Source: Lucifuga dentata
Taxonomy: Eukaryota; Chordata; Actinopteri; Ophidiiformes; Bythitidae
Reading direction: 5' to 3'
Length of the DNA: 64,000 nucleotides
Assembly: GCA_014773175.1 (NCBI GenBank)
Contig: VXCM01001399.1
Location: 45,275 to 109,274, forward strand
Part shown: one piece after another, positions 48,901 to 58,910 of the stretch
Numbering within the stretch: the stretch's first letter is position 1
Layout of the letters: the number at the start of each line of letters is the position of its first letter
The notes under the pieces: generated by a model
Databases searched by the model: none
Seen by the model: the letters and a program-made list of their open reading frames with translations, nothing else
Told to the model about the DNA's origin: nothing
Made by a program: the position numbers and the translations under genes

Positions 48901-49681
48901 GATTATGGTCATTTCTTGTGGTCGGGGTGACAGATTCTATTCTAGCCCAACAGATGCTTTTATTATATTTAAGATCCCCATTTGACCTTAATCAAGCGTT
49001 ACATGTATGAATAAAACCCAGAGATAATATTTCATTTCGTGGGTGGCTCAGGTGTCTGTGATGAGCGTGTATGACAGAGGAGATCTGGTGTGGCTGAAAG
49101 GTTAACTCAGAGACTCCCGTTAAAACGAATGAGTAGAGGTCAAAGTAGAAACATGCCAGTGGTGAATGATTTATTTATAGATATATGGTGCCACCAAGTG
49201 GGATAATTATGACGTTACACTTACTATGGGAGTATAAATACATTTTTACAGCATTAATAAGTTCAGCGAACAGTTACGCGGTAATTACTCATCACTGTGT
49301 GTCTGTGAGCTAATGCTCGTCTTTGGCCACATGATGGCACACAAATTTCATTAAATGAGCTAAAATATATTGTGGTTTATGATTAAATTAAGTACTCCTC
49401 CCCTCATTTCTGTTGAGCTGTGGGTTGACACTCTCTTACAGAAAAATAACTCATAAATGTTTTAAATGGTACCATTTAAAAAAAAAAAAAGTATGACTCA
49501 AAACTGGGCCAAACCTGAAGCAGGTGATCATTTATTTAGATGTACAATAGAATCAGATGCTGGACAGTTCTGTAGAAAAGTTGTAGGTTAACTGGAAAAA
49601 AAGAAGTAGTGCACAAATGAGATTTTTTTTAATTTTAATTTTCAAAATTTAAAAACTTCTAATAATGGAAGAATGTAAAGT
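45975..49681. other. Repeat-poor non-coding stretch, candidate conserved regulatory DNA
   Basis: No transposon, no microsatellite longer than a few units and no coding exon recognised in 3.7 kb, unlike the flanks. 48.39-49.05 kb is rich in homeodomain-type cores (gattaattagcgtaatata, taataatttggctaatgatt) and mixed-complexity sequence typical of vertebrate conserved noncoding elements. An N sits in a G run at 48315. Conservation cannot be tested here. Confidence 0.35.
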
Positions 49682-49735
49682 TTAAGGGGAATATTCTACA
49701 GATTTCAATGTTCTTATTTTCATTTAGGGGTCTGT

Positions 49736-49766
<31 letters not shown>

Positions 49767-49921
49767 TTGACCTACCTTTTACTTCTTATCCCTTGCTGCA
49801 GCACCACTATGCACGAGTGAAAACAAGCCTTTTTTTTAAGTACTGTCTCTTTAAGTCCTGCTCCTGGGAAAAAAAGCCTGCTCTGTTCTGATTGGTCAGC
49901 TATGTCAGGCCTCAGCTGCCA

Positions 49922-50460
49922 CTGCAACATCAATCAATCATCAGTCAAACTTTATTTATATAGCATCTTTCATACAAATAAATGCAACTCAAAGTGCTCC
50001 ACAGGTGATTGACAAATACAAAATATTGATAACATTTGATAAAATATGCATAAATTTAATAAGATCAAAGAATGGAATTAAATTTAAATATAAAATCATA
50101 AATTGAAATGAAAGCCAAGCTGAGCAGATGGGTTTTAAGTCTGCATTTTAAAATATCAATGTTTTCAACTCCTCTCAGTTCCTCAGGAAGGAGCATAATG
50201 GCTAAAAGCTGCAGCACCAAATGTTTTAGTTCTGCTCTTTGGGACAGTTAAAAATAAAGTGCAAGAGGATCTGAGAGGTCTNCAAATGTTTTAGTTCTGC
50301 TCTTTGGGACAGTTAAAAATAAAGTGCAAGAGGATCTGAGAGGTCTTATTGCTTCATGAATTTAAAACATTTCTGATATTTTGGTGCAAAACCATGCAGT
50401 GCCTTAAAAACTAATAAAATAATCTGAAAATCAATACGAAAACTGACAGGAAGCTAAGTG
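49922..50460 (+). repeat. Interspersed repeat inserted into P2 (CTTTATTTATATAGCA family)
   Basis: Starts caatcaatcatcagtcaaac then tttatttatatagcatcttt and aaatgcaactcaaagtgctc, a very common teleost repeat; later 'gatgggttttaagtctgca' and 'tgcagtgccttaaaaacta'. Includes an assembly duplication (50218-50346). Confidence 0.7.
50218..50346. repeat. 64-bp direct duplication split by one N (assembly join)
   Basis: 50218-50281 and 50283-50346 are identical; N at 50282. Confidence 0.85.
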
Positions 50461-51282
50461 TAAAGACTTGTTCGCCTCATATTTGGTGGGCGTGTCTAAC
50501 TGGGTGTGTAGGCAGGTTCATTTCAACGTGTTACATGTTGATGTCAACATGTTACAAACATAACAGACCAATCAAAATCGAAGCGTTCTGGGCATTTCAG
50601 GATCGATGGGTTTGTCTTACTGGATGCTTTTCGTTAGGCTCAACCTCACGTTTTGCAATTTTGACAATGTTAAACGTAAAGTGATTATATTACACTTCAG
50701 AAATGATGAAAATTAAAAAAAAAAAAAAAGTCTCCTTTAAATCAAGTTGTGTCTCAGTTCTATCCTAAAAATCTTACTAATTCTGGTATTTAGTATTAAT
50801 TGGACCTACTCAAAGCTGGAAAAAAAAACACAATAAACTTCTATTGTTATTTGGTTGTTGTTGATGCTAAGAAGTAGAAACTAAGTATTTACTGAGACAG
50901 CATCCACACTTACACCACCACAAAGGTTTTACTTTCTTATTTTCTCAAATTAGCTTTCTGTTTTGACATTTTAGTGGTTACTACTTCTGAATAATGAAAG
51001 AAAAACTAAAAGTCTTTTTAATTGGGTTTCATTTCAGGCCTCAGGATAATAAACACTACAAATTCTAAAAGGATGCATAAATCGTTGACGTCCACTTTAC
51101 TGCACATGGTTCCTCTTGCACGGTTTGATAAGAAGAAGCAGTGACACATAAACAACCAGAATGTTCTGGATTTTCTTTTTTTGGCTGTAAGAAAAAAAAA
51201 ATCCCATCACCCATTGTTTGTTGAGGCTCAAAGGATTATACAGAGTCAACAATGATGGAGAGGCTCTGATCTTTTCGAGTAT

Positions 51283-51319
51283 TTTTTTTTTTTTTTTTTT
51301 NTTTTTTTTTTTTTTTTTA
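51283..51319. repeat. poly(T) tract with N
   Basis: T run broken by an N at 51301; length unreliable. Confidence 0.85.
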
Positions 51320-51369
51320 CTTCTTTCCCCTGAAGACGTGCCTCTATATTTTTACTCGGGTTACGTTTG

Positions 51370-51600
51370 AGAGTTTGTCTTTGCTGCGCTTAGGTAAATG
51401 GCAGCCTCTGCGACAGACAGGTGCTCTCCATCTTGTAACCCCAGAAGGGGTTTGGCATAAGACAAACGAGTTTGGGAGCGTGGCCCCACCCTGTTCCACC
51501 TGGCTCCGCTCCCGGTGTCGCGGCAGTGCTGTTACCGTGGGATTTGTAGTCCCAGTACGCCCACACCATGTGCCCAGCCGCAGGAAATCATCACTCATCA
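51370..51600. promoter_or_regulatory. GC/CpG-richer patch with ZNF143-like ACTACAA motif
   Basis: The minus strand at 51539-51554 reads tgggactacaaatccc, close to the ZNF143/SBS promoter motif ACTACAA.TCCC, within a patch with several CpGs (gctcccggtgtcgcggcag). Motif resemblance only. Confidence 0.25.
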
Positions 51601-51636
51601 CAAAACAGCGCCGAGACAGAGGCTGAAGTAGACAAG

Positions 51637-51642
51637 TTTATT
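51637..51642 (-). terminator. Candidate poly(A) signal of a minus-strand transcript
   Basis: AATAAA on the minus strand (ttaataaacttgtctact), followed about 30 bases on by a T/GT-rich stretch (tgttttgtgatgagtgatga). A second AATAAA lies upstream at 51886-51891. Together they suggest the 3' end of a transcript coming from the right. Confidence 0.45.
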
Positions 51643-52921
51643 AATGATAATGATGATGATGATGATGATAATATTAATAATTAGTCATAATTATAATAAC
51701 GTTAATGTCATAATAAATAGAACTCTTCATCTGAAGCACGTAAAGAGAAGCATACAGAAAGAGAAAAAACAAAAACACAAAGTTCAGAGTACAGAGCCAG
51801 AGGAGGGGGAGGGACTTCTAGAGACATTTTTTTAACCTTTCAATATATCCACTTAATTTTTTAACATTTTTAAACTTTATTTAACTGGAACATTTACAAA
51901 AGGAGAAAGAGATAGATTTTAAAAAATCCTTATAAATAAATTTTGTCATTATTAGAACAAAATACAAGATTTTGGGGAGTCAGAGGATTTTTTTTTTGTC
52001 CTCCTGAAGGGACGGTTGGGGGAGGGGGGTGGTGGTGGTGGTGGGGGCGAGGATTATTATGTACAGAACACCAGGAATACAAAAGGGGCCGGTCGACTCA
52101 CACACTAGAAGGGGNTGGGGGAACTCTCAAGGGGGGACATCCTGCTCGTCTCACAGCTCAAGCAGGTGTGCTCAGGACTCAGGAAGATCAGGAGCAGTTC
52201 ATTAAACTGAAGGCATCAGAAGGAACGTGGTCCACCCAAAAACCCCCGATCCTTCCCTCTGTCGATGTCCGGAGTTTCATTATACAAACATTTCCGGGAG
52301 GCTGAACTCATCCAGGACACGCAAATACGCTCACAATTAAAACATGACAAGAGCCAAAGAACCACAGTGTACGTTCGCTACCTGGACACGCACTGAGGCT
52401 AGTTAGGTTAGACAACTAAACGAGGCTCGATTGCATTTTCTCGCCGCTTTCTTGTCTCTTAGCTCTTTATCAATTTGCGTTCTTGCATGTTTTTTCTCTC
52501 TCTCTCTCTCCTCTATTCCAAAACTGTGATTCTAAACAAAACAAAACTGGAACAGGAAGCGCTACAAGACGGAGAAATAACGTCTTTGGATTACACAAGA
52601 AAGTAGTGCAAATGTAGCTGCGTGCATCGTAATCAGCAGTACCAGTTTGTGGCAAATGCTTTTTCTGAGTCATCAGACAATTTCTGATTTCAAAGTGAAA
52701 TCAAACTTTGAATGTGACAGAGTTAAAAAGAAAGAAATTGTTGGTGAAATTCGAACATGCATGTCTGCATGAGCAACCGGTAGGAATGCTGTGTGCTACA
52801 TACCGGCCTCTAACAGGAAATCCAGCTTAGAGTCTTTCATTTTTGAACAGGACAGAAAAAGCGAAGACGATATGTGGCGCGACTTATTAGGACTACACAG
52901 TAATACGGTAATTTCTGTGCA

Positions 52922-53534
52922 TTAAAGGGGACATATTACACACATATTTCCATGTCCTTGTTTTTAGGAGGTCTGCTTGAAATCTTTGCAATGTGCAAAA
53001 AAATATTGTTCTACTTCTACTCTCCCTTGCTTTAGCACTACTGTACAAACTGAGTGAAAACAGGTCATTTTAGACTGTCTCTTTAAAACTCCCCTCCCAA
53101 AAACACACTCTCTAATTGTCCAGATATATGGCCTGAACTGGGAAGACACATGTTCACTAAACTCATGTCTGATGTTGATCCACTTTTACTGCAGTAACAC
53201 TGTGCACACTGAGTGAAAACAGACTGTTTTAGATCCTGTCTCTTTAAGGCCCCTATCTGAAAAGCCCGCTCTGTCCTGATTGGCCGGAAAATACTGCAAA
53301 ACACTTGTGTAGGCGGGAAAATTGAAATGTGTTACATGATGATGTAAACATGTTGCAGAAGTAAAGGACCAATCAGAAACAAAGTTTTCAGGACCTTTGG
53401 GTTTGATGCATTAAATGCATTTCTATAACCTCAAATTTTTGCAACTTTGACAATGTTCAGCACAAACTCCCTAAAATATTACAATATAAAATGGTGGAAA
53501 ATAGCACAAAAAAAGCATAATATGCCCCCTTTAA
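52922..53534 (+). mobile_element. TTAA MITE family P2, complete copy
   Basis: 613 bp; ends ttaaaggggacatatta and taatatgccccctttaa are inverted and bounded by TTAA. The core block (cactactgtacaaactgagt, gaaaacaggtcatttt) is internally repeated near 53200, so the element contains two related modules. No coding capacity. Confidence 0.87.
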
Positions 53535-54644
53535 GATTTTCAGTTTCAGTTCTAGCTAACTAACACAAGACCACAGCAGTGCCTAAAATGACTGGCACCA
53601 TCACATGTGACATCATATACCTTTTCATTGAAAAGTGCATAGATAATTAACTGGACACAATTAGATGTCAAGCGGAAAAAAAAAAAGAACAAGTTGTGGT
53701 TCTTCAGTTCTGCCAGCTGGACCTTTCAGGTGATTTTTGCCTCCCAAAATGTTCCCGTGTAACTAAAACTCCAGCCTGCGATCGAGTCTTTCTGACCCAC
53801 CACAAGTCTTTAAGTAGGCCAGGTGAATCGTATGCTCAGCCTGCTAGTGAAAGCTGTGTAGGAGAAGAAATGTTTGACTTTACCCAGTTCAACTTTACAA
53901 CAGTAACTTGCCATGATATAGATTCTTTGTAGTATATCAGAAAGTGTCTACAGATGTACAGAGGTTTGTGGGTATGAGCCCTGATTCAGAACAAGTTTAA
54001 CCTGAAATACGATGAAGTTATTCAAGAAGCGTGAGGTGAGGATACCGTACAGAATATTAACACAGGAGCTTTCCTCTGTTCCACTTTAACCTCGGTCAAC
54101 CTCGTTTTACCCTGATGGAACTATTCACACAAAACCACTATCAGCTAAGTAGTGGACCCTGAACTTTCTAATAAAAGTTGTGCTTCACCCCAACCTGCTT
54201 GGCTCTGATAAAAGTTTCTTCTCAGGGCCAGCAGGTTATTTCCAATATGCAATGAAACGCCCACCAGGGTCAGTACGAGAGCTGCTGGAACGCCGGTTCA
54301 TAAACCGGAACGCCGCAGAAGCAATGAGCGAGGCTTCATCAGCGGGGCTCATTATGAGCAGAAGAGCGAGGCTCTTCCTTAGCAACGATGAGCAAATGAA
54401 ATCTAGGTCACGTCAATACGCATCCCGGCTCCGGCGTCATCGCTGAGTTCCCGCTGTCTCCTGATCAAAGAGCACTGAGACTGTGTTCAAATCATACTTT
54501 GGTTCAAGTAAGAGAAATCAATATTCATAAACTTTTTATCTGACATCCACAACACCTTGCTCATTTAATTAGCAAGGCTTCCCAACTGCAATGAAGAGCC
54601 AGAATCACCGCAGGGCCCAATGCAGCTGTGATTCTTTTTCTGAA

Positions 54645-54771
54645 GTACTCCGGATCTGTCAGGGTGGATGCTGCATCGGATGGGGGCAAAAAATATGTTA
54701 TGGGGGTNGTACTCCGGATCTGTCAGGGTGGATGCTGCATCGGATGGGGGCAAAAAATATGTTATGGGGGT
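54645..54771. repeat. 63-bp direct duplication split by one N (assembly join)
   Basis: 54645-54707 and 54709-54771 are identical; N at 54708. Another single N at 54870 sits in a similar gggggt context. Confidence 0.85.
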
Positions 54772-56002
54772 ACAGAGCGTGTGTCGTTCCTCCGCGTGTA
54801 AGTCTGTATATGTGTGTGTTTATCTATGATTCTCTGCACAGGGTGTGTTTTTGCTCGTGTGGTGGGGGTNTTCATTTCACACTATCACCATCACACTTTC
54901 AATCATATAACACATGATCACATGTTACAGTATATATCAGGGACATATTTAGTTGGAAGGGGTCTGATATCTATGTTTGGGGGCCAAAGACAAGGAATTC
55001 TTGCCCACCCCCTCTACTCCCTGACATCACCACAGCCCATATAATAGATATGTATATATATTTATATACAGAAAAAGAATACATACTTATTGGACACCCT
55101 AGACATTAAAGTACATTCGAAGAACTGAACCAACATTCTTGTTTTAAACACGTTTACAGTGACTCTCCTGATAGAAATTAAGGTTTTGCTTCACCAAATT
55201 AAAACATTTTTTCCTTTTTAAAAGTTTTCAGTGCTGCAAAAAAAAAATAAAAAAAAATAAAAAAATAAATTAAAAAAACACAAATAATTATTCTCAGAAT
55301 ACACTGACAAAAAAACATTGTAATTGACATATTTGAGCCCTCGTTCCTCGTTACCGTTGAATGGGCACTACTGTATTTCTATAATGTTTTATCTAGCGAC
55401 ATATATGCCTCAGGCTTTTGTTTTGGTTATGCACCTGCTGATGTATTACAATGGGATTATTTGATTATATTCAATTTGTTACATGGACGTTGATGAGTTA
55501 TTCTCTCGGGTGGAAACGTGCATCCTTGGTGGTTATGTGCACCGGGTCATGTTGGTCACACAGGGTGGGCTAGTTTGTCTGTCGGTGCAGAGTGACACAA
55601 AGGCTTGGGCTTGGAGTCTGGCAGGTGAGTAAAGTCGGGGACTTTAGCGCCATTTTCTATAACTAGTCCTCAGTCATTAACCTCTGCTGGGGCGTGGAGA
55701 GGGGCAGACCGGGGAGGGTTGGTTTTATACCGTCTCACCGTCCCGCCGTGGCTCGCCCCTCCACTCCCCAACGTTGTAAACCAGTGACACTGCCCATTGG
55801 GGAGGGCGGGGATGCCCAATGGTGCTGTCAGGAGGAAGTGACATCATGACGGTATCCAGCGGGGGAAGCTGTTTACAGTAGCTACTGGAAGCTGGCCAGT
55901 GACGTTGCAACAAGGAAGAGGAGCAAAATCACCAGCCCAAAGGAAGGAGGGTCTGAGGGTCGGAAGGAAGAAGGCGGACCAGTGAGACCAGGAAGTGAAC
56001 CT

Positions 56003-56127
56003 TAGAGACCTCCAGCTGGACGCTGACCTTTGACTCCACCCACAGGAAGTACAGGATAGCGAGTNTAGAGACCTCCAGCTGGAGGCTGACCTTTGACTCC
56101 ACCCACAGGAAGTACAGGATAGCGAGT
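56003..56127. repeat. 62-bp direct duplication split by one N (assembly join)
   Basis: 56003-56064 and 56066-56127 match with one C/G difference; N at 56065. Confidence 0.85.
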
Positions 56128-56604
56128 GCTTCTGCCTGGATGCCGAGCTCTGCCTGCCACCTTTCTATACACCGTGCGGTTTGTGTCTATGTAGGCCGTT
56201 AGTTTGGGTGACGTCCGGTCTGTCAGAGACAGGAGCAGTGTGCCATAGAGAGAGGAGGGGGACGCTTCCTCCCTCTCCTTCCTGCATACCACAGAATCAG
56301 CATCAAGGGCCAACTGTTCATCCCTTACCAAAAAACATAAAAACATATTTGTACATATATACTGTTTTATACACACTTTTTACCATTGTAAATCACAAAA
56401 GTATAGAAAAATAAAATGTTTTATAATAACGGGACACTTTTCTTTCTCTCTCTGTCTTTTTCTACCCGGCAAAAAGGTGGTCCCTGGTGGAAACTGGCTC
56501 ACTCCGTCTGTCAAGTTTGTGGCTGGTTTGACACCGCTGCCGCGGCGTCACTTTGTACGCCTCCCGTCTTCCCTCGCCAGCCTCAGTAGAGGGACTCCTT
56601 CTCG

Positions 56605-56711
56605 TCTTCTTCTTATGTTATTTTCTTAAAGCTAGTTCTCCTCTCTTCGTTGTTTTCATCTGTGATGTCCATCAATACTGAGTACAGCTCTTCCTTTAGT
56701 ATTTACTGGAA
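56605..56711 (-). other. Candidate 3'-terminal exon of an unidentified minus-strand gene
   Basis: The minus strand has an excellent acceptor (ccacttctctccctgtttccag) at 56712. Phase 0 gives an immediate TAA. With a frame starting three bases in, it reads ILKEELYSVLMDITDENNEE then RRTSFKKIT and stop; this frame would need the alternative AG seven bases further on (ctaaag). The other phases give very short tails (KY-stop, or NTKGRAVLSIDGHHR-stop). I do not recognise the protein, so the coding status is uncertain. Confidence 0.3.
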
Positions 56712-56959
56712 ACAGGGAGAGAAGTGGGGAGACTGGTAAATATGCGGCATGTCACGTTTCTGATAGGCATACATAATGAGAGCTGTTATGAAAAGTCAGA
56801 ATAGTGGATGGTTGTTGTTGCTCAGTGCGAGATTTGTTTATTTCTTTCTGCACAAGTTTGTTGTGAGCGAGGATTCTTGTCACAGAAAGTATGCATGGGT
56901 TTGGAAATTATCTTTGTAAAAAAGTAAACAGATGGCATAATGTATGGAAAAAAATATAT

Positions 56960-57420
56960 AACACGCTTTCATAAAGGTCCTGCCTCTAAAATTTCCTCCA
57001 TTCATCCTGCATACACAAGAGAGAGAGTACACAGCGTAAGGTTACGACACAGAGATGGATTCTAAACAACCGAATGGAAACCGAACTCAAAGAAAGGCCT
57101 GAGGTTAGAGAGACAACGGTTCCATCGCTTTCCATCCCAAACTTACAACGGAGCATAAAGGGAGCGGGAGCAAAGGCCTTGTTCCTGTCAAAACCAGTGC
57201 AGATTCCCTCCCCAGAACAACGCTCAGTGTGTGTTAGTCTCGCATGCGGAGATCTGCAGTTTGGCAACGCAAAGTGAGGGGGGGGGATGGAAGATGTGGG
57301 GGGGCGCATGGGCGTGCGTGTGGGCATCGAGGGCCGGCAAGGCGAGTCGGGCGTCCCAGGACCCTCGTCACAACAGCTGCCTGCTAATTCGCGGTGATCT
57401 CCGGGAGCTCTCAACAAAAG
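56960..57420 (-). other. Second acceptor-like site and GC-richer patch
   Basis: The minus strand carries tgtactctctctcttgtgta then tgcag at about 57013, followed by GATGAATGGAGGAAATTTTAG (DEWRKF and stop in phase 0). The upstream sequence is GC-richer and open for 143 codons, but low-complexity in composition and without a domain. This may be an alternative terminal exon or chance. Confidence 0.2.
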
Positions 57421-57951
57421 AGTAACTAAATAAATAAAAACGAGACTTTAATTTCTACGCGGCTTTGTAGTTATCACCCCCCCCACTCCCCCACCCATCC
57501 AGAGAGGCAGTCTAACAGTCAAACAAGTGGCATGCTCAATTAGCCTCCACCCCTCCCCTCATCTTCTTCCTCACTTCTCCCAGGCCTAAGCACCTCCCCC
57601 TCCTCCTGCATCAATCCTATAGGTATCTATCCTACCTCAGATTTACTGAGCGCTCACTAGGGACCCACTTTATAAAAATATCCACATGCAGGCGTACAGC
57701 TCAGCAGGGAGGGAGCACAATAGCACCGGAGCTGCGTACAGGCTTCACTGACAGGCAGCTGAGAAGTGAGGGGCTGCAGACAAGAATATATTCATCACCC
57801 GTGGATGTGAAGGATCCGGGTGGGGGAGGGGTTTAGTGAAAGTGGATGTTACAGCCTGTGCTCAGAGTGTAGGCTCAGGATTTAACACTTCTTTTAGTGT
57901 AAGTTGTAAAAACGGAATCATTTCTAACCTTTTTTCATTCTCTAAAGCCTA

Positions 57952-58808
57952 TTAAAGGAGGATTCCACTAATTTTCCACATCAAATACAGGTTATTGGTC
58001 TTGTGGAAACAGCTGTAGAGGGCACTGTGCAACAGGAAACTGACGCTTACTCCATCACAAGGGTTTAGTTACAAGTTTGAAAACAAAGTTAATCGTAGAA
58101 CTTTTTTTTTTAGCGATTCCCTGAATTTACAAGGCATAAAATGTTTTATGTTGTTGTTTTCACCTGGTAACCAGACCCGGGACCCACATCTGCCTGGGTG
58201 CAAGTTATACTCAGTCTAATCATCAACTGTAGAAAAGCTTTTTGGCTGTAGAGGGTGGTGTGCAAAAGGAAACCAATGCTTACAACATCACAATTTCAAA
58301 AGTTTATTTATAAGTTTGAAAACTAAAGTTTTCTCTTCTAGATTGTTTTAGAGGTTCCCAGACTTTGCAGAGTGACCTCTACAGCCACGAAAGCCTTTAG
58401 ATAGCTGTAGTCACAAGATGAATAATTGAGATCCCAGGACCCTAGCAAGGCTGGTCCAAATTATTTGAAGGCTAGTCTGATCAGGTTCGTGCTATAGCCA
58501 CGGGCCTCAGGTCTGAGAGATGTCTGGTACTGCGCAGAAGAAATGGAGACGATGTGCCAAGCTTATTGTAAATTGGTGGCACATCATGCTGCCGCCAGCG
58601 TCAGTGTTCTCTCTCTGGATCTGTTCGGGTTGACTGCATTTGGATCGGGTCTATTGTTCCTCGAGTCTTTTACAGTTTGGGACTGACTGTGGTTAGGTTC
58701 AAGTTTTTCAGTTTCTGTTTCAGATCAAGTGAAAATGTCTGCTAAATATATCTCCCCGTGACCAATAAACTAAATTTGAAGCGTAAATTTGGCGGAATCC
58801 TCCTTTAA
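57952..58808. mobile_element. TTAA MITE family P3
   Basis: 857 bp; ends ttaaaggaggattcc and ggaatcctcctttaa are perfect inverted repeats bounded by TTAA. The interior has two related modules (gctgtagagggcactgtgca / gctgtagagggtggtgtgca; ggaaactgacgcttac / ggaaaccaatgcttac). No coding capacity. A single copy in this window. Confidence 0.85.
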
Positions 58809-58904
58809 CACAGACCCAAAATCAGATAAAGTTGGCGAAACCTGAATTGAACATCAACAACAAGCATCCATGTGTGAAGGCAGACATCATGTTCTTATAA
58901 CTGC

Positions 58905-58910
58905 TTTATT
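58905..58910 (-). terminator. Candidate poly(A) signal, minus strand
   Basis: AATAAA on the minus strand (tgtcagaataaagcag), followed by agttataagaacatgatg and a GT-rich element (gcttgttgttgatgttc) within about 70 bases: the standard layout of a vertebrate poly(A) site. Confidence 0.5.

Larger units (their letters stand above)
49682..50740 (+). mobile_element. TTAA MITE family P2, copy split by a nested repeat
   Basis: Outer ends ttaaggggaatattcta and gtctcctttaa with TTAA at both ends. The left half (cttgctgcagcaccactatg, ctgttctgattggtcagc) continues after 50460 (ggcgtgtctaactgggtgtg, aacatgttacaaac), matching the uninterrupted copy at 52922-53534. A poly(A) run (49740-49766) lies inside. 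Confidence 0.75.
51643..56605 (-). other. Candidate long 3' UTR / terminal region of a minus-strand gene
   Basis: Between the poly(A) signals at 51.64/51.89 kb and a splice acceptor near 56711 I find no second acceptor-exon pair I trust and no coding frame of note. A P2 MITE (52922-53534) and two assembly duplications lie inside. An 88-codon plus-strand frame at 54180-54446 is unassigned. Reading this as one 3' UTR of about 5 kb is an inference from the signals at both ends. Confidence 0.3.

Noticed and set aside
54180..54446. 88-codon plus-strand frame, Arg/Ser rich
   Set aside because: No domain, no splice context, and it lies within a stretch that reads as a minus-strand 3' region.
56986..57417. 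143-codon minus-strand frame ending DEWRKF
   Set aside because: The N-terminal part is compositionally biased, with no known family. Only the acceptor-like site near its end is worth noting, and it is listed at low confidence.
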